Part shown: positions 37,610 to 49,035 of the stretch, one piece after another
Layout of the letters: each line of letters starts with the position of its first letter
How positions within the stretch are numbered: the stretch's first letter is position 1
From: Pseudomonadota bacterium
Lineage (GTDB): Bacteria > Pseudomonadota > Gammaproteobacteria > Xanthomonadales > Ahniellaceae
Length of the DNA: 64,000 nt
Direction of reading: 5' to 3'
NCBI GenBank assembly: GCA_022843465.1
Contig: JALHNO010000007.1
Coordinates: 140,881 to 204,880, forward strand
Made by a program: the position numbers and the translations under genes
The notes under the pieces: model-generated
The model's database searches: none
What the model was told of the DNA's origin: nothing
Seen by the model: the letters and a program-made list of their open reading frames with translations, nothing else

Positions 37610-39045
37610 CCCTGCGTCGAATTTCCGAAAGCCGTCACGTGATGCAGGTGTATCGCCGCGTGCATTTTGTTGGCATCGGCGGCACCGGCATGTGCGGAAT
37701 CGCCGAAGTGCTGCACACCCTGGGCTTTGAGGTTTCGGGCTCGGATCTCGGCGACAACGCGACCACGCGCCGTTTGCAGGCGCTCGGTATCCGGGTTGAA
37801 CGCGGACACGATGCGGGTTATCTCGGTGAAGCCGACGCCCTGGTGGTCTCCGGTGCGATCCGTACCGACAATCCGGAATTGCTGGCCGCGCGCGAACGCC
37901 GGATTCCGGTGGTGCCACGTGCCGAGATGCTCGGTGAGTTGATGCGCTTCCGCCACGGCATCGCGGTCGCCGGCACCCATGGCAAGACCACCACCACCAG
38001 CCTGACCGCCAGCGTATTGAACGAGGGCGGACTCGATCCCACCTTCGTCATTGGCGGGCTGCTCAACAGCGCCGGCAGCAATGCCCGCCTGGGCAGCGGC
38101 CGTTATCTGGTTGCCGAGGCGGATGAGTCCGACGGCTCGTTCCTGTTGCTCAATCCGCTGCTGGCAATCATCACCAATATCGATGCCGATCATCTGGAAA
38201 ACTACGGCGGCGATTTCAATCAGCTGCGCAAGGCCTTCGCCGATTTCCTGCACCGGCTGCCGTTCTACGGGCTCGCCGTGCTCTGCATCGATGATCCCGA
38301 AGTTGCCGAGCTTGCACGCAGCACGCCGCGCAATGTGATGACCTATGGCGAAGCCCTCGACGCCGATGTGCGCGCGGCCAATCTGCAGGCGAGCGCGGGG
38401 CGCATGCAGTTCGATCTCTGGCTGCCACGGCGCGCCACGCCGTTGTCGATCTCGCTGGCGATTCCGGGCCGGCACAACGTGCTCAATGCGCTGGCCGCCG
38501 CGGCGATCGGCTGGCAGCTCGGTGTCAGCGATGAGGCCATCGCGAAATCGCTTTCGGAATTTGGCGGAGTAGGACGGCGTTTCCATCAACATGGCGCGCT
38601 GCGCGTGCAGGACGGCGAGGCCCTGCTGGTCGACGACTACGGCCATCATCCGCGCGAACTCAAGGCGATCATCGATGCCGCGCGCGGTGGCTGGCCCGAG
38701 CGCCGCCTGCTGCTGGTGTTTCAGCCGCATCGCTACACGCGCACGCGCGATCTGCTCGACGACTTCGCCGACGTGCTGTCCGAGGTCGATGTCCTGGTGC
38801 TGACCGAAGTCTATGCCGCCGGCGAAGCAGCGATCAGCGGCGCCGACGGCAAGGCGCTGGCCCGCGCAGTGCGCGCCCGTGGCCGTGTCGATCCGGTGCT
38901 GGTCAGGTCGGCACGCGAACTACCGGATGCACTGGCGCCACTGGCCCACGCCGGTGACCTGATCCTGCTCGCCGGCGCCGGCGATATCGGCGCGGTAGCC
39001 AATGAAATCGGTGGCCGTGGCCACCTGCTGGGAGACAAGGAATGA
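37606..39045 (+). CDS. murC: UDP-MurNAc:L-alanine ligase MurC
   Basis: First amino-acid ligase of muropeptide synthesis. It is 479 aa. ATG 37606 overlaps the murG stop (ATGA). Motifs: [17 protein letters not shown] (nucleotide loop), [11 protein letters not shown] (ATP loop), [10 protein letters not shown], and [12 protein letters not shown]. No murB follows; ddl comes next. Confidence 0.96.
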   Translation: MTLRRISESRHVMQVYRRVHFVGIGGTGMCGIAEVLHTLGFEVSGSDLGDNATTRRLQALGIRVERGHDAGYLGEADALVVSGAIRTDNPELLAARERRIPVVPRAEMLGELMRFRHGIAVAGTHGKTTTTSLTASVLNEGGLDPTFVIGGLLNSAGSNARLGSGRYLVAEADESDGSFLLLNPLLAIITNIDADHLENYGGDFNQLRKAFADFLHRLPFYGLAVLCIDDPEVAELARSTPRNVMTYGEALDADVRAANLQASAGRMQFDLWLPRRATPLSISLAIPGRHNVLNALAAAAIGWQLGVSDEAIAKSLSEFGGVGRRFHQHGALRVQDGEALLVDDYGHHPRELKAIIDAARGGWPERRLLLVFQPHRYTRTRDLLDDFADVLSEVDVLVLTEVYAAGEAAISGADGKALARAVRARGRVDPVLVRSARELPDALAPLAHAGDLILLAGAGDIGAVANEIGGRGHLLGDKE

Positions 39046-39980
39046 GTGTCAGCGATCCCAAGGTATTCGGCCGCGTCGCCGTAGTGATGGGCGGTGATTC
39101 TGCCGAGCGCGAAGTCTCGCTGCGCAGTGGTGCCGGCGTGCTGTCGGCGCTGCGCGCGCGCGGTATCGACGCCCAGGGCATCGATGGCATTCCCGCCCTG
39201 CTCGATGCGCTGCGCGCCGGTCATTTCGCGCGCGTGTTCAATATCCTGCACGGCCGCGGCGGCGAAGACGGCGTCCTGCAGGGCGCCCTGGAAGCACTGC
39301 GGGTGCCCTACACCGGATCGGGCGTGCTCGGTTCCGCGCTCGGCATGGACAAGATCCGCACCAAGCAGGTCTGGCAGACGCTCGGCCTGCCGACCGCAGA
39401 TTTCTGCGTGGTCGATCGCCTGCACGCGGCCGATGCCGACGCCATCATTGCGCGCATCGGCTTGCCCCTGATCGTCAAGCCCTCGCATGAGGGTTCAACG
39501 GTCGGCATCAGTCGCGCCCACAATCGCGCTGAACTGGTGGCCGGCATCGCGGCTGCGCGCCAGTACGACGGCGAGATCCTGATCGAGCAACTCATTGAAG
39601 GCGGCGAGTTCACGGTCGGCATCCTCGGCCGCGAGGCCCTGCCCAGCATCCGCATCGTTCCAGCCAAGGGCTTCTACGACTACCAGGCGAAGTACCTTGC
39701 CGACGACACGCAGTACATCTGTCCCGGTCTTGATGGCGCGGCCGAGCTCGAGATGCAGCAACTGGCGCTGGCCGCCTTCGACGCCGTCGGCTGCAGCGGC
39801 TGGGGTCGCGTCGACTTCATGCGCGACCAGAGCGGCCGCAATGTGCTGCTGGAGGTCAATACCGCACCGGGCATGACCGATCACTCACTGGTGCCGAAGG
39901 CAGCCGCCGCAGTCGGTATCGACTATCCCGAGCTGTGCTGGCGGATCCTGGCGATGACACTGTCGGAGACCCCGCCATGA
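39042..39980 (+). CDS. ddl: D-alanine:D-alanine ligase Ddl
   Basis: ATP-grasp enzyme that makes the D-Ala-D-Ala used by MurF. It is 312 aa. Motifs: [59 protein letters not shown], and [18 protein letters not shown]. It overlaps murC and ftsQ by 4 bp each. The DdlB-type position in the cluster matches E. coli. Confidence 0.95.
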   Translation: MSVSDPKVFGRVAVVMGGDSAEREVSLRSGAGVLSALRARGIDAQGIDGIPALLDALRAGHFARVFNILHGRGGEDGVLQGALEALRVPYTGSGVLGSALGMDKIRTKQVWQTLGLPTADFCVVDRLHAADADAIIARIGLPLIVKPSHEGSTVGISRAHNRAELVAGIAAARQYDGEILIEQLIEGGEFTVGILGREALPSIRIVPAKGFYDYQAKYLADDTQYICPGLDGAAELEMQQLALAAFDAVGCSGWGRVDFMRDQSGRNVLLEVNTAPGMTDHSLVPKAAAAVGIDYPELCWRILAMTLSETPP

Positions 39981-40780
39981 ACCGGCAACGCGCCCTGCGC
40001 ATCACCGCCTGGCTGGCTGCCCTGGCAATCATCAGTCTGCCGGTGATCGCGGTACTCAATGGCTGGCTGGCCTCGGATCGCTGGCCGTTCCGGCAACTCA
40101 GCGTCAACGGCGAATTCCGCCATGTATCGCTCGAGCAGATCCGCGCCGCCGCCAGCAAGGGCCTGGCGCCCGGCTATTTTGCGGTCGATCTGGAACGCGT
40201 GCGCGCCGATGTCGCCGCCCTGCCCTGGGTGGAACAGGTCGAGGTCCGCAAGCGTTGGCCCGACCAGATTGCGCTCAACGTGATCGAACGCGAGGCGGTT
40301 GCGATCTGGGGCAACGATCAGTTGCTCAGCGCAAGCGGCGAACTGTTTTCGGCACCGGGCGATGAATTTCCGCAAGCCCTGCCGCGTCTGGTTGGACCGG
40401 CTGCGCAGCGGCACGAAATCTGGAACTTCTTCGTCCAGGCCGAGCGTGCGCTGCGGCCCACCGGCCTCGCGCCCTCAGGCGTGGTCCGCAGTGGTCGCGG
40501 CGCCTGGACGCTGCCGCTTGCCCATGGCGGCAGCCTGCTGCTCGGCCGCACCGATGCGCGCAACCGACTGGCGCGCTTCACCGGCGTGTTCCAGAGCCTG
40601 GGCGTCAGCAATCCAACCACACTGCAGCTTGCCGATCTGCGCTATGCCAATGGCTTCGCCCTGCGTTGGCAGGCGGCAGCCGCCGGCGATTCCGGCGAGA
40701 CCGAAACGCCTGCTGCGGCGCCTGAGTCCTCCGCTCCTGCTTCTCCCGCTCCTCAACCAGCCGAGTCTGCCCGCACATGA
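39977..40780 (+). CDS. ftsQ: Cell division protein FtsQ
   Basis: Bitopic divisome scaffold of 267 aa binding FtsB/FtsL. A transmembrane helix (about 7-28), then the POTRA domain ([19 protein letters not shown]) and the beta domain ([20 protein letters not shown]). The last ~30 residues are an Ala/Pro/Ser-rich tail. ATG 39977 overlaps the ddl stop. Confidence 0.94.
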   Translation: MNRQRALRITAWLAALAIISLPVIAVLNGWLASDRWPFRQLSVNGEFRHVSLEQIRAAASKGLAPGYFAVDLERVRADVAALPWVEQVEVRKRWPDQIALNVIEREAVAIWGNDQLLSASGELFSAPGDEFPQALPRLVGPAAQRHEIWNFFVQAERALRPTGLAPSGVVRSGRGAWTLPLAHGGSLLLGRTDARNRLARFTGVFQSLGVSNPTTLQLADLRYANGFALRWQAAAAGDSGETETPAAAPESSAPASPAPQPAESART

Positions 40781-42012
40781 ATCGCAAGTCCGACAAATCC
40801 CTGATCGTCGGCCTCGATATCGGCACCTCCAAGGTGTCGGCGATCGTCGGCGAGTTTGAGCCCGGTCAGCCGGTCGAGGTGATCGGCATCGGCTCGCACG
40901 TATCCAAGGGCCTCAAGCGGGGCGTGGTCGTCGATATCGAATCCACCGTGCAGTCGATCCAGCGCGCGATCGAGGAGGCCGAATTGATGGCCGGCTGCGC
41001 GATCAGTTCGGTCTACGCATCGATCTCGGGAAGCCATATCCGCAGCCTGAACTCCGAGGGCGTGGTCGCCATCCGCGATCGCGAAGTCACCGAGGGCGAT
41101 GTCGAGCGCGTACTGGATGCCGCGCGTGCCGTGGCGATTCCGGCTGATCAGCGCATCCTGCACGTGCAGGCGCAGGAATACGTGATCGATGAGCAGGAAG
41201 GTATCCGCCATCCGGTCGGCATGATCGGAGTGCGCCTGGAGGCGCGCGTGCATGTGATCACCGGAGCGCAATCGGCAGCCCAGAACATCAGCAAGTGTGT
41301 CACCCGCTGCGGCTTGCGCGTTGACGATCTGATTCCGGCACAACTGGCGTCGAGCCTGGCCGTACTCACGCAGGACGAACGCGATCTGGGCATCTGCATG
41401 GTCGATATCGGCGCCGGCACCACGGATATTTCGGTATTCACCCAGGGCGCCATGCGCCATACCGCTTCGCTCGGGATAGCCGGCGACCAGGTCACCAATG
41501 ACATCGCGTTCGCCTTTCGCACGCCAACGCCTTCGGCCGAGGACATCAAGGTGCGCTACGCCTGCGCCCTGGCGCAATTGGCGCGACCGGAAGAAACCAT
41601 CGAGGTCAGCAGCGTCGGCGATCGTCCGCCGCGCCGGCTCGCGCGCCAGATGCTCGCCGACGTGGTGCAGAAGCGCTACGAGGAAATCTTCGAAATGGTG
41701 CAGGCCGAGCTTCGCCGTTCAGGGCTGGAAGAAATGGTCGCGGCCGGCATCGTCCTGACCGGCGGCGGCTCCAAGATGGAGGGTGTGGTCGAACTCGCCG
41801 AGGAAATGTTCCACATGCCGGTACGGGTGGCGACCCCGCAGTACGTCACCGGACTTGGCGATGTGCTGTGCAATCCGGTGCATGCAACCGGCATCGGGCT
41901 GCTGCTGCACGGCAGCCGGCAGACCCAGATGCGACAACCGCAGGGACCCGCGGCGGACGGTATCGGCAATGTACTGGAGAAGTTCAAGTCCTGGTTCAGG
42001 ACCAGCTTTTGA
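40777..42012 (+). CDS. ftsA: Cell division protein FtsA
   Basis: Actin-like ATPase that tethers FtsZ to the membrane. It is 411 aa. Phosphate-1 GLDIGTSKVSAIVGE, phosphate-2 MVDIGAGTTDISVF, and adenosine motif GIVLTGGGSKMEGVVEL. The last residues (GNVLEKFKSWFRTSF) form the conserved amphipathic membrane-targeting helix. The start overlaps the ftsQ stop; a gap to ftsZ follows. Confidence 0.97.
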   Translation: MNRKSDKSLIVGLDIGTSKVSAIVGEFEPGQPVEVIGIGSHVSKGLKRGVVVDIESTVQSIQRAIEEAELMAGCAISSVYASISGSHIRSLNSEGVVAIRDREVTEGDVERVLDAARAVAIPADQRILHVQAQEYVIDEQEGIRHPVGMIGVRLEARVHVITGAQSAAQNISKCVTRCGLRVDDLIPAQLASSLAVLTQDERDLGICMVDIGAGTTDISVFTQGAMRHTASLGIAGDQVTNDIAFAFRTPTPSAEDIKVRYACALAQLARPEETIEVSSVGDRPPRRLARQMLADVVQKRYEEIFEMVQAELRRSGLEEMVAAGIVLTGGGSKMEGVVELAEEMFHMPVRVATPQYVTGLGDVLCNPVHATGIGLLLHGSRQTQMRQPQGPAADGIGNVLEKFKSWFRTSF

Positions 42013-42093
42013 TGCGCGCCCATGGCAGTGAGCGCGGATCGAAACGTGCGGTGGCAACACCGGACGGGAAAGGCCGGGGACATCCGGCAAACA

Positions 42094-42110
42094 CCAGGCG
42101 AAAAGCCTGG
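42094..42110 (+). other. Small hairpin in the ftsA-ftsZ gap
   Basis: CCAGGC (42094-42099), GAAAA loop, GCCTGG (42105-42110). It lies 67 bp before the ftsZ start in a 164-bp gap, the only large spacer between ftsI and ftsZ. No T-run follows, so RNA processing or ftsZ mRNA stability is more likely than termination. Confidence 0.5.
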
Positions 42111-42176
42111 AATAAACAGATCGACTGACAGCAGCACAACGATCAATCAACAGCACAAGCAAGAGGAGAAGGGGCA

Positions 42177-43388
42177 ATGTTTGAATTCGTGGAAGTACCC
42201 GCACCCAATGCGGTCATCAAGGTGGTCGGTATCGGCGGTGGTGGCGGCAATGCCGTGGCCCACATGGTCAACGCCGGTGTCGAAGGTGTCGACTTCATCT
42301 GTGCCAACACCGATGGCCAGGCCTTGAAGCACTGTCCGGCCAAAACGACCCTGCAACTCGGTGGCAATGTCACCAAGGGCCTGGGTGCCGGCGCCAATCC
42401 GGAGGTTGGCAAGCAGGCGGCGATGGAAGATCGCGAGCGCCTGCGTGAACTGCTCAGTGGTGCCGACATGGTGTTCATCACCGCTGGCATGGGCGGTGGT
42501 ACCGGTACCGGCGCCGCGCCGGTGGTCGCGCAACTCGCCAAGGAGATGGGCATCCTCACCGTCGCGGTGGTCACCAAGCCGTTCCCGTTCGAGGGCCGCA
42601 AGCGTCTGCAGATCGCCTTGCAGGGTATCGAGGCATTGTCGCAGCACGTCGATTCGCTGATCACCATTCCGAATGAAAAGCTGATCTCCGAACTCGGTCG
42701 CGAAGTCACCCTGCTCAATGCCTTTCGCTCGGCCAATGATGTGCTGCTCGGTGCCGTCCAGGGCATCGCCGACCTGATCACCCGTCCCGGCCTGATCAAT
42801 GTCGACTTTGCCGATGTCCGCACCGTGATGAGCGAGATGGGCATGGCGATGATGGGATCGGGTGTTGCCAAGGGCGATGATCGCGCGGTCGCGGCGACCG
42901 AAGCGGCCATCAACAACCCGCTGCTCGACGACATCAACCTTGCCGGTGCCTGCGGCATTCTGGTCAATGTCACCGCCGGCATGAACCTCTCGATGCGCGA
43001 ATTCGACGAAGTCGGTCGCACCATCTCCGAGTTCGCCGCCGAAGACGCTACCGTGGTAATGGGCACCGTGCTCGACCCGGATATGGGCGACGAAATCCGC
43101 GTCACCGTGGTCGCCACCGGTCTGAACCGCAACGTCGCGGCACGCCCGGTCCAGCGCGAACCGGCGCGGGAGGCGGTCATGCCGCGCCCGGTCAAGCTGG
43201 TGCGCAATGCCACCACGGGCGATGTCGAGTTCCCGGTCAACGTGCGCAGCAACAGCGCGGCCGGCGTGCATACCGGAACGCGAAGCGCAGCGGCCGAATC
43301 GGCGCAGGCAGCGGAACCAGGCCCGGCCAGCAAGGATCGTCACGACTATCTGGATATCCCGGCCTTTCTGCGCCGGCAGGCCGACTGA
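42177..43388 (+). CDS. ftsZ: Cell division GTPase FtsZ
   Basis: Tubulin-like GTPase forming the Z ring. It is 403 aa; an AGAGGAGAAGGGG ribosome site precedes the ATG. GTP-binding [10 protein letters not shown], signature [13 protein letters not shown], and T7-loop region [13 protein letters not shown] variable linker (about 320-385) leads to the conserved C-terminal peptide [14 protein letters not shown], which binds FtsA and ZipA. Confidence 0.98.
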   Translation: MFEFVEVPAPNAVIKVVGIGGGGGNAVAHMVNAGVEGVDFICANTDGQALKHCPAKTTLQLGGNVTKGLGAGANPEVGKQAAMEDRERLRELLSGADMVFITAGMGGGTGTGAAPVVAQLAKEMGILTVAVVTKPFPFEGRKRLQIALQGIEALSQHVDSLITIPNEKLISELGREVTLLNAFRSANDVLLGAVQGIADLITRPGLINVDFADVRTVMSEMGMAMMGSGVAKGDDRAVAATEAAINNPLLDDINLAGACGILVNVTAGMNLSMREFDEVGRTISEFAAEDATVVMGTVLDPDMGDEIRVTVVATGLNRNVAARPVQREPAREAVMPRPVKLVRNATTGDVEFPVNVRSNSAAGVHTGTRSAAAESAQAAEPGPASKDRHDYLDIPAFLRRQAD

Positions 43389-43397
43389 CCACAGCGC

Positions 43398-43425
43398 AGG
43401 CAACGGGCCGGGGGTTCCGTTGCCT
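43398..43425 (+). terminator. Hairpin after ftsZ without T-run
   Basis: AGGCAACGG (43398-43406) pairs perfectly with CCGTTGCCT (43417-43425) around a GC-rich 10-nt loop, 9 bp after the ftsZ stop. The lack of a T-run argues for a partial or factor-dependent 3' end of the dcw transcript. Confidence 0.5.
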
Positions 43426-43727
43426 CAGCCGGTCGACGGTTCGGGACGGGCGCGCTGCTGAGCGCTATCGTCCGGGTATCGAGGGACAGACGCCGGTGTG
43501 CCGAAAGGCAGCCGGGCCAAGCGGGACCGCGGTGCGTGGGGTTGCCCCTTCGCGCATCGCGGCCGCGACTCCGGGCGTTCAAAAATCCCGTGAAAACCGC
43601 CTTCACTTCGATGTGACGCCGCGATGACAGAGCGGATGGGCGGCGTCCAATCCTGTAACAATCTGCAACTTCAACACCACTTTGTTGCAGGAAAACAACA
43701 CAAACATGGCTTTTTGCAGGCCCAGGG

Positions 43728-43757
43728 TTCCTTCGCGCCAGTTTGCTGTGCTATCTT
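43728..43757 (+). promoter_or_regulatory. Candidate lpxC promoter (extended -10)
   Basis: TGC TATCTT (43749-43757) is an extended -10 element; an upstream TTCCTT (43728-43733) at 18 bp is a weak -35. It lies about 40 bp before the lpxC ATG. Confidence 0.4.
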
Positions 43758-43796
43758 GCCTGAATCCGCCCGTACGTTTTCGGGGAAGGCACCGCA

Positions 43797-44708
43797 ATGA
43801 TCAAACAGCGAACACTGAAAAATGTGATCCGCGCTACGGGCGTGGGCATACATACCGGGCAGAAGGTCTATATGACCCTGCGCCCGGCAGCCCCGGACTC
43901 CGGCATCATCTTCAGACGCATTGATCTGGCACAACCCGTTGAAATCGAGGCACGCGCCGAAAACGTCGGCGACACCAGCCTGTCCACCACCCTGATCAAG
44001 GATGGGGTACGCGTCTCGACGGTCGAACATCTGTTGTCCGCAATGGCGGGCATGGGCATCGACAACGCCTACGTCGATCTGAGCGCGTCGGAAGTGCCGA
44101 TCATGGACGGCAGCGCCGGCCCCTTCGTCTTCCTGCTGCAATCCGCCGGTATTGAAGAGCAGAATGTCGCCAAGCGCTTCATCCGTATCAAGAAATCCGT
44201 CACCGTGCGTGATGGTGAGAAGTGGGCCCGGTTCGATCCATTCGACGGTTTCAAGGTCGGCTTCGCGATCGACTTCTCGCACCCGACCTTCTCCAAGAAA
44301 TCCTCGACGGCCGAGATCGACTTTTCGACCACCTCCTTCGTCAAGGAAGTGAGCCGCGCACGCACCTTCGGCTTCATGCGCGATATCGAAATGCTGCGCC
44401 AGCGCAATCTGGTCCTCGGCGGCAGCATGGACAACGCGATCGTGCTGGATGATTACCGCGTCCTCAATGAGGATGGCCTGCGTTACGAAGACGAATTCGT
44501 CAAACACAAGATCCTCGACGCCATCGGGGATCTTTATCTTTTGGGGCACAGCCTGATCGGAGCGTTCTACGGTTCGAAGTCAGGGCACCAGCTGAACAAT
44601 CTGCTGCTGCGTACCCTGATCGCGGACAGCCGGGCCTGGGAAGAGATCACCTTCACCGATGCCGGCGAAGCGCCGATTTCGTACGCCCACCCCGCGCAGG
44701 CCATCTGA
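43797..44708 (+). CDS. lpxC: UDP-3-O-acyl-GlcNAc deacetylase LpxC
   Basis: Zinc deacetylase, the committed step of lipid A synthesis. It is 303 aa; GGGGAAGG precedes the ATG. Substrate/zinc motifs: [35 protein letters not shown] (first zinc His), [16 protein letters not shown] (zinc His and Asp), and [11 protein letters not shown] (general acid His). As in E. coli, it follows ftsZ but appears to have its own promoter. Confidence 0.97.
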   Translation: MIKQRTLKNVIRATGVGIHTGQKVYMTLRPAAPDSGIIFRRIDLAQPVEIEARAENVGDTSLSTTLIKDGVRVSTVEHLLSAMAGMGIDNAYVDLSASEVPIMDGSAGPFVFLLQSAGIEEQNVAKRFIRIKKSVTVRDGEKWARFDPFDGFKVGFAIDFSHPTFSKKSSTAEIDFSTTSFVKEVSRARTFGFMRDIEMLRQRNLVLGGSMDNAIVLDDYRVLNEDGLRYEDEFVKHKILDAIGDLYLLGHSLIGAFYGSKSGHQLNNLLLRTLIADSRAWEEITFTDAGEAPISYAHPAQAI

Positions 44709-44776
44709 GTTCTGCGCACATTTCCTGTAGACATCGTCCGCAGACGCGGGCCGGCCAGCGCAACGGTCGTGAATTC

Positions 44777-45232
44777 TCATTCGGCAAGGGATGCCATCTT
44801 TTTCAGCAGGGCTTCCAGTTCGGGGTCCGCTGAAACAGAAGCTGCAGCAAGGAGTTGTTGAGCGGCAACAGCAGACAATGGTTTCGATTTGGGGGCAGCG
44901 GTCTTGCCCGCCTGGGCCGGAACCGTTTTTACAAACAGCTTGCTGAGCGGGGCGCCCCAGATCCGGGACGCGGACTCAAGTATCCGGGTCTGCTCCAGAC
45001 GGAGGCGGGATGCCACGGCGGCAAGCGGTGTGGTCACAACCAGTGTCCCGGAGCGTACGTTGGCGATCTCGAAGCGCGCCGACTCGGGCCAGGACAGCTG
45101 GAGGCGCACCTGGTGGTCGAGGCGCTGCAGGCGAGCAGCGCGCTCGAGCAGGGCTGACAGCGCCGGAGTACGGTTTTCCAGCAGATTGGCTGGACTGCGG
45201 GAAACGGAGCGGGGCTTGCTAACCGGGGGCAT
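44777..45232 (-). CDS. dciA: DciA-type helicase-loading protein (DUF721)
   Basis: A protein of 151 aa with a DUF721 domain (residues about 25-100: LERAARLQRLDHQVRLQL, RSGTLVVTTPLAAVASRLR, ILESASRIWG) and a disordered basic C-terminal part (GKTAAPKSKPLS). DciA loads the DnaB replicative helicase in bacteria lacking DnaC/DnaI. Start ATG 45232. It is convergent with lpxC and divergent from the M23 gene by only 30 bp, the arrangement known from Xanthomonas and relatives. Confidence 0.85.
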   Translation of the reverse strand: MPPVSKPRSVSRSPANLLENRTPALSALLERAARLQRLDHQVRLQLSWPESARFEIANVRSGTLVVTTPLAAVASRLRLEQTRILESASRIWGAPLSKLFVKTVPAQAGKTAAPKSKPLSAVAAQQLLAAASVSADPELEALLKKMASLAE

Positions 45233-45262
45233 GATGAAACACCTAGAGGTCTTGAGCAGACA

Positions 45263-46192
45263 ATGAATATCATTATCGTCTCGAAACCGTTCTCCGGCAC
45301 GCGCGTCTTGCGTATGGGTGATCGGCGGATGCAGCTGGCGGCGGGGGCCGCCGTGCTGGCAGCCGTACTGGTGGTATTCGGTCTTGGCACCTGGATCGGC
45401 ACCGCCTTCATTGGCCCGGACGCACTGCGCACGCAGCTCGCCGAAGCCAAAGCCGATCTCGAAGAACAGAAATCCGAAGTCGACCGACTCAATTCCATCG
45501 TCACTCGTGACGTCAACGCGCTGGCCGCCAAGGTCGGCAGAATCCAGGCCTCCTCGACGCGGCTGAATGCGCTCGGCGAACGCCTGGCCAAGCTCGGCAA
45601 GCTCGATGACGGCGAGTTCAACTTCAACGCCGAACCGGATCTCGGCGGCCCGGCACACGAGCTGACCGCCACCATGGTGCCACCCGACCAGTTTTCCGAT
45701 GAACTGTTCCGCCTGCAGCGCCAGCTCGCCCAGCAATCGCGACAACTCACCCTGCTGGAAGAACTGCTGGAGAACCGCTCGCTCGACCAGAGCCTGATGC
45801 CGACCGGCATCCCGGTGCGCCAGGGCTATACCTCTTCGCGCTATGGCTATCGCCATGACCCCTTCACCGGCTCGCGTCAGTTTCACGGCGGCATCGATTT
45901 CGACGGCCAGAAGGGCGACGATATCCTTGCAGTGGCGGGCGGCGTGGTTTCCTTTTCCGGGCGCAAGAGCGGATACGGCAATGTGGTCGAGATCGACCAT
46001 GGCAATGGCTATGTCACCCGCTATGCCCACAACTTCCAGAATCTGCTGCAGGTCGGCGATCCGGTACGACCGGGCGATGTGGTGGCCAAGATGGGCTCGA
46101 CCGGACGATCGACCGGAACCCATGTACACTTTGAGGTCTGGGAGAATGGCCGCGTCGTCAACCCCAGCACTTTCATCAAAGGACAGCGCTGA
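45263..46192 (+). CDS. Membrane-anchored M23 (LytM) peptidase
   Basis: A protein of 309 aa with an N-terminal transmembrane helix (about 25-48), a coiled coil ([20 protein letters not shown] and neighbours), and a C-terminal LytM domain: [10 protein letters not shown], the zinc site [13 protein letters not shown], and the HxH motif [11 protein letters not shown]. All metal ligands are present. The family includes MepM-type DD-endopeptidases and divisome-associated activators; the exact role is not settled by sequence. It precedes secA by 98 bp. Confidence 0.92.
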   Translation: MNIIIVSKPFSGTRVLRMGDRRMQLAAGAAVLAAVLVVFGLGTWIGTAFIGPDALRTQLAEAKADLEEQKSEVDRLNSIVTRDVNALAAKVGRIQASSTRLNALGERLAKLGKLDDGEFNFNAEPDLGGPAHELTATMVPPDQFSDELFRLQRQLAQQSRQLTLLEELLENRSLDQSLMPTGIPVRQGYTSSRYGYRHDPFTGSRQFHGGIDFDGQKGDDILAVAGGVVSFSGRKSGYGNVVEIDHGNGYVTRYAHNFQNLLQVGDPVRPGDVVAKMGSTGRSTGTHVHFEVWENGRVVNPSTFIKGQR

Positions 46193-46290
46193 GCGGGCTT
46201 GATTTTCCCCGCAACGGCCTCACCCAGTTTCCAGACAACGCGGCCGCCCCAGGGCGGCTGCGCACTTTTCGCTTGCAGAAGTCCAATCCC

Positions 46291-49005
46291 ATGTTCAACA
46301 AATTGCTAACCACCCTTTTCGGCAGTCGCAACGAGCGTCTGCTGCGCCAGATGAGCAAGCAGGTCATTGCCATCAACGCGCTGGAGCCGAAGATGCAGGC
46401 GCTCAGTGACGATGAACTGCGCGCCAACACCACGCGCTTCAAGGAACGCATCGCCGGCGGCGAATCGCTCGACAGTCTGCTTCCGGAAGCCTTTGCCACC
46501 ATGCGAGAGGCATCGCAGCGTGTGTTTGGCATGCGCCACTACGACGTCCAGCTGATCGGCGGCATCGTGCTGCACCAGGGCAAGATCGCCGAAATGCGTA
46601 CCGGTGAGGGCAAGACCCTGATGGCGACGTTGCCGGTATATCTCAACGCCTTGGCCGGCCAGGGCGTACACGTGGTCACCGTCAATGATTATCTGGCTCG
46701 TCGTGACGCGGCCTGGATGGGCAAGGTCTACAACTTCCTCGGTCTCGAGGTGGGCGTGGTTGTACCGGGCATGCGCGCCGACGCCAAGCGCGCCGCCTAT
46801 GGCTGCGACATCACCTACGGCACCAACAACGAATACGGGTTTGACTACCTGCGCGACAACATGGCGCTGTCCAAGGACGATCGCTATCAGCGTGGCGCCT
46901 TTTTCGGCATCGTCGACGAAGTCGACTCGATCCTGATCGACGAGGCGCGCACGCCGCTGATCATCTCCGGCCCCGCCGACGAGTCGCCGCAGTTGTACGT
47001 GAAGATCAACCAGCTGGTGCCCAAGCTCACCCGGCAGGCGAGCGAAGAGAGCGAGGGCGATTTCTTCGTCGAAGAAAAGCAGAAGCAGGTTCATCTGTCC
47101 GAGCAGGGCATGGAACGCGCCGAACAGCTGCTGCGTGAGGCCGGAGTGATCGGCAGTGACGAGGGTCTCTACGATCCCAAGCATCTCGCCGCCGTGCACC
47201 ATCTGAACGCCGCACTGCGTGCGCATCAGCTCTATCAGCGCGATGTCGATTACATCGTGCGCGACGGTGAGGTGATCATCGTCGACGAGTTCACCGGCCG
47301 CACGCTGGCCGGTCGCCGCTGGTCCGACGGATTGCACCAAGCAGTCGAAGCAAAGGAAGGCGTGCCGATCCAGCGTGAGAACCACACGCTCGCCTCGATC
47401 ACGTTCCAGAATTATTTCCGCATGTACAAGAAGCTGTCCGGCATGACCGGTACAGCGGATACCGAGGCCTACGAGTTCCAGCAGATCTATGGCCTCGAAG
47501 TCGTGGTGATTCCGACCAACCGCCCGATGATCCGCAAGGACAGTGCCGACCTGGTATTCCTGAAGGCCAAGGCCAAGTGGAACGCCATCATCGAGGACAT
47601 TCGCGATTGCAATACGCGCCAGCAGCCGGTCCTGGTCGGCACAACCTCGATCGAGACCTCCGAGATGCTGTCGAAGATGCTCAAGGAAAAGGGCATCCCG
47701 CACGAAGTGCTGAACGCCAAGCAGCATGAGCGCGAAGCGCAGATCGTCGCCCAGGCCGGCCGGCCGGGTGCGGTCACCATTGCCACCAATATGGCGGGCC
47801 GTGGAACCGATATCGTGCTCGGCGGCAACGTCGATGCCGAGCTCGCCGAGTTGCCCGAGGACGCTACCGAGGCCGATCGCGAACGCGTGCGCCGCGACGC
47901 CAAGGCACGTCAACAGGTGGTTATCGCAGCTGGTGGACTGCATATCATCGGCACCGAACGCCACGAATCACGCCGCATCGACAACCAGCTGCGCGGCCGC
48001 TCCGGTCGCCAGGGCGACCCCGGTTCCAGCCGCTTCTTCCTGTCGCTCGAAGACACCCTGATGCGCATCTTCGCGCCGGACTGGGTGACCAAATGGATGC
48101 AGGTATTCGGCATGAAGGACGACGACGCGCTCGAGGACAAGCTGGTTTCGCGTCAGATCGAGAAGGCCCAGCGCAAGGTCGAGGCGCACAATTTCGATAT
48201 CCGCAAACATCTGCTCGAGTACGATGACGTCGCCAATGACCAGCGCAAGGTCATTTACCAGCAGCGCAATGAACTGCTGGAGCCCGAGGACGTCCACGAG
48301 ACCGTCGAGAACATCCGCCGCGACGTGATCGAGGCAGCCTGCCGCAAACACATCGCGCCGGAGAGCATTGCCGACCAGTGGGACTTTGCCGCGCTCGATC
48401 GCAGCATCCAGCAGGACTTCGGCATCGCGATCAACAGCAAGGCGCACTTCGATACGCACGAGGAACTCAGCGATTCCGATCTGGTTGCCAAGATCCAGGA
48501 CGATGTCGATCGCTACTTCCGTGAAAAGGAAGCCCTGCTCGGCAGCGAGTTCATGCGCGCGGTCGAAAAGCATTTCCTGTTGCGCGTGCTCGATACCCAG
48601 TGGCGCGATCACCTCGCCAATATGGACTACCTGCGTCAGGGCATCCATCTGCGCGGTTATGCGCAGAAGCAGCCCAAGCAGGAATACAAGCGCGAGGCCT
48701 TCGAGCTTTTCCAGCAGATGCTCGAGCGGGTGAAGCTGGAGACGGTCAATATCCTGGCTCGGGTCCGCGTGCAGAGCGAGGAAGACATCGCCGAAGCACA
48801 ACGACTGGAGCAACAGCGTCAAGCCGCGGCGCCGGTGCAGTTCCAGCACGCCGATGCCGGCGACTACGGCGTCGAGGAAGAAGCCGAGATCGAGGCCCAG
48901 CTCTCCGGGCGGCAATCCGGCTCGGTGCCCAAGGTCGGCCGCAACGATGCCTGCCCCTGTGGCTCGGGCAAGAAGTTCAAGCATTGCCACGGCCGTCTGG
49001 CCTGA
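46291..49005 (+). CDS. secA: Preprotein translocase ATPase SecA
   Basis: Motor of the Sec pathway. It is 904 aa. ATG 46291 gives [16 protein letters not shown], the usual start; an ATG-like start 6 codons earlier is less likely. Walker [14 protein letters not shown]-type [17 protein letters not shown], the preprotein crosslinking domain, [24 protein letters not shown], and the C-terminal zinc/SecB site [14 protein letters not shown]. Confidence 0.98.
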   Translation: MFNKLLTTLFGSRNERLLRQMSKQVIAINALEPKMQALSDDELRANTTRFKERIAGGESLDSLLPEAFATMREASQRVFGMRHYDVQLIGGIVLHQGKIAEMRTGEGKTLMATLPVYLNALAGQGVHVVTVNDYLARRDAAWMGKVYNFLGLEVGVVVPGMRADAKRAAYGCDITYGTNNEYGFDYLRDNMALSKDDRYQRGAFFGIVDEVDSILIDEARTPLIISGPADESPQLYVKINQLVPKLTRQASEESEGDFFVEEKQKQVHLSEQGMERAEQLLREAGVIGSDEGLYDPKHLAAVHHLNAALRAHQLYQRDVDYIVRDGEVIIVDEFTGRTLAGRRWSDGLHQAVEAKEGVPIQRENHTLASITFQNYFRMYKKLSGMTGTADTEAYEFQQIYGLEVVVIPTNRPMIRKDSADLVFLKAKAKWNAIIEDIRDCNTRQQPVLVGTTSIETSEMLSKMLKEKGIPHEVLNAKQHEREAQIVAQAGRPGAVTIATNMAGRGTDIVLGGNVDAELAELPEDATEADRERVRRDAKARQQVVIAAGGLHIIGTERHESRRIDNQLRGRSGRQGDPGSSRFFLSLEDTLMRIFAPDWVTKWMQVFGMKDDDALEDKLVSRQIEKAQRKVEAHNFDIRKHLLEYDDVANDQRKVIYQQRNELLEPEDVHETVENIRRDVIEAACRKHIAPESIADQWDFAALDRSIQQDFGIAINSKAHFDTHEELSDSDLVAKIQDDVDRYFREKEALLGSEFMRAVEKHFLLRVLDTQWRDHLANMDYLRQGIHLRGYAQKQPKQEYKREAFELFQQMLERVKLETVNILARVRVQSEEDIAEAQRLEQQRQAAAPVQFQHADAGDYGVEEEAEIEAQLSGRQSGSVPKVGRNDACPCGSGKKFKHCHGRLA

Positions 49006-49035
49006 TCGACCATCAAGACCCCGCGACCCCTGCAC

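Larger units (their letters stand above)
43389..43796 (+). other. 408-bp ftsZ-lpxC intergenic region
   Basis: No gene. It has a hairpin just after ftsZ and an lpxC promoter candidate near its end (both listed). The section 43600-43790 is noticeably richer in A/T, as expected for a promoter region. Confidence 0.5.

Noticed and set aside
46306..47964. 552-codon minus-strand frame opposite secA
   Set aside because: Mirror frame of secA, with no ribosome site or domain.
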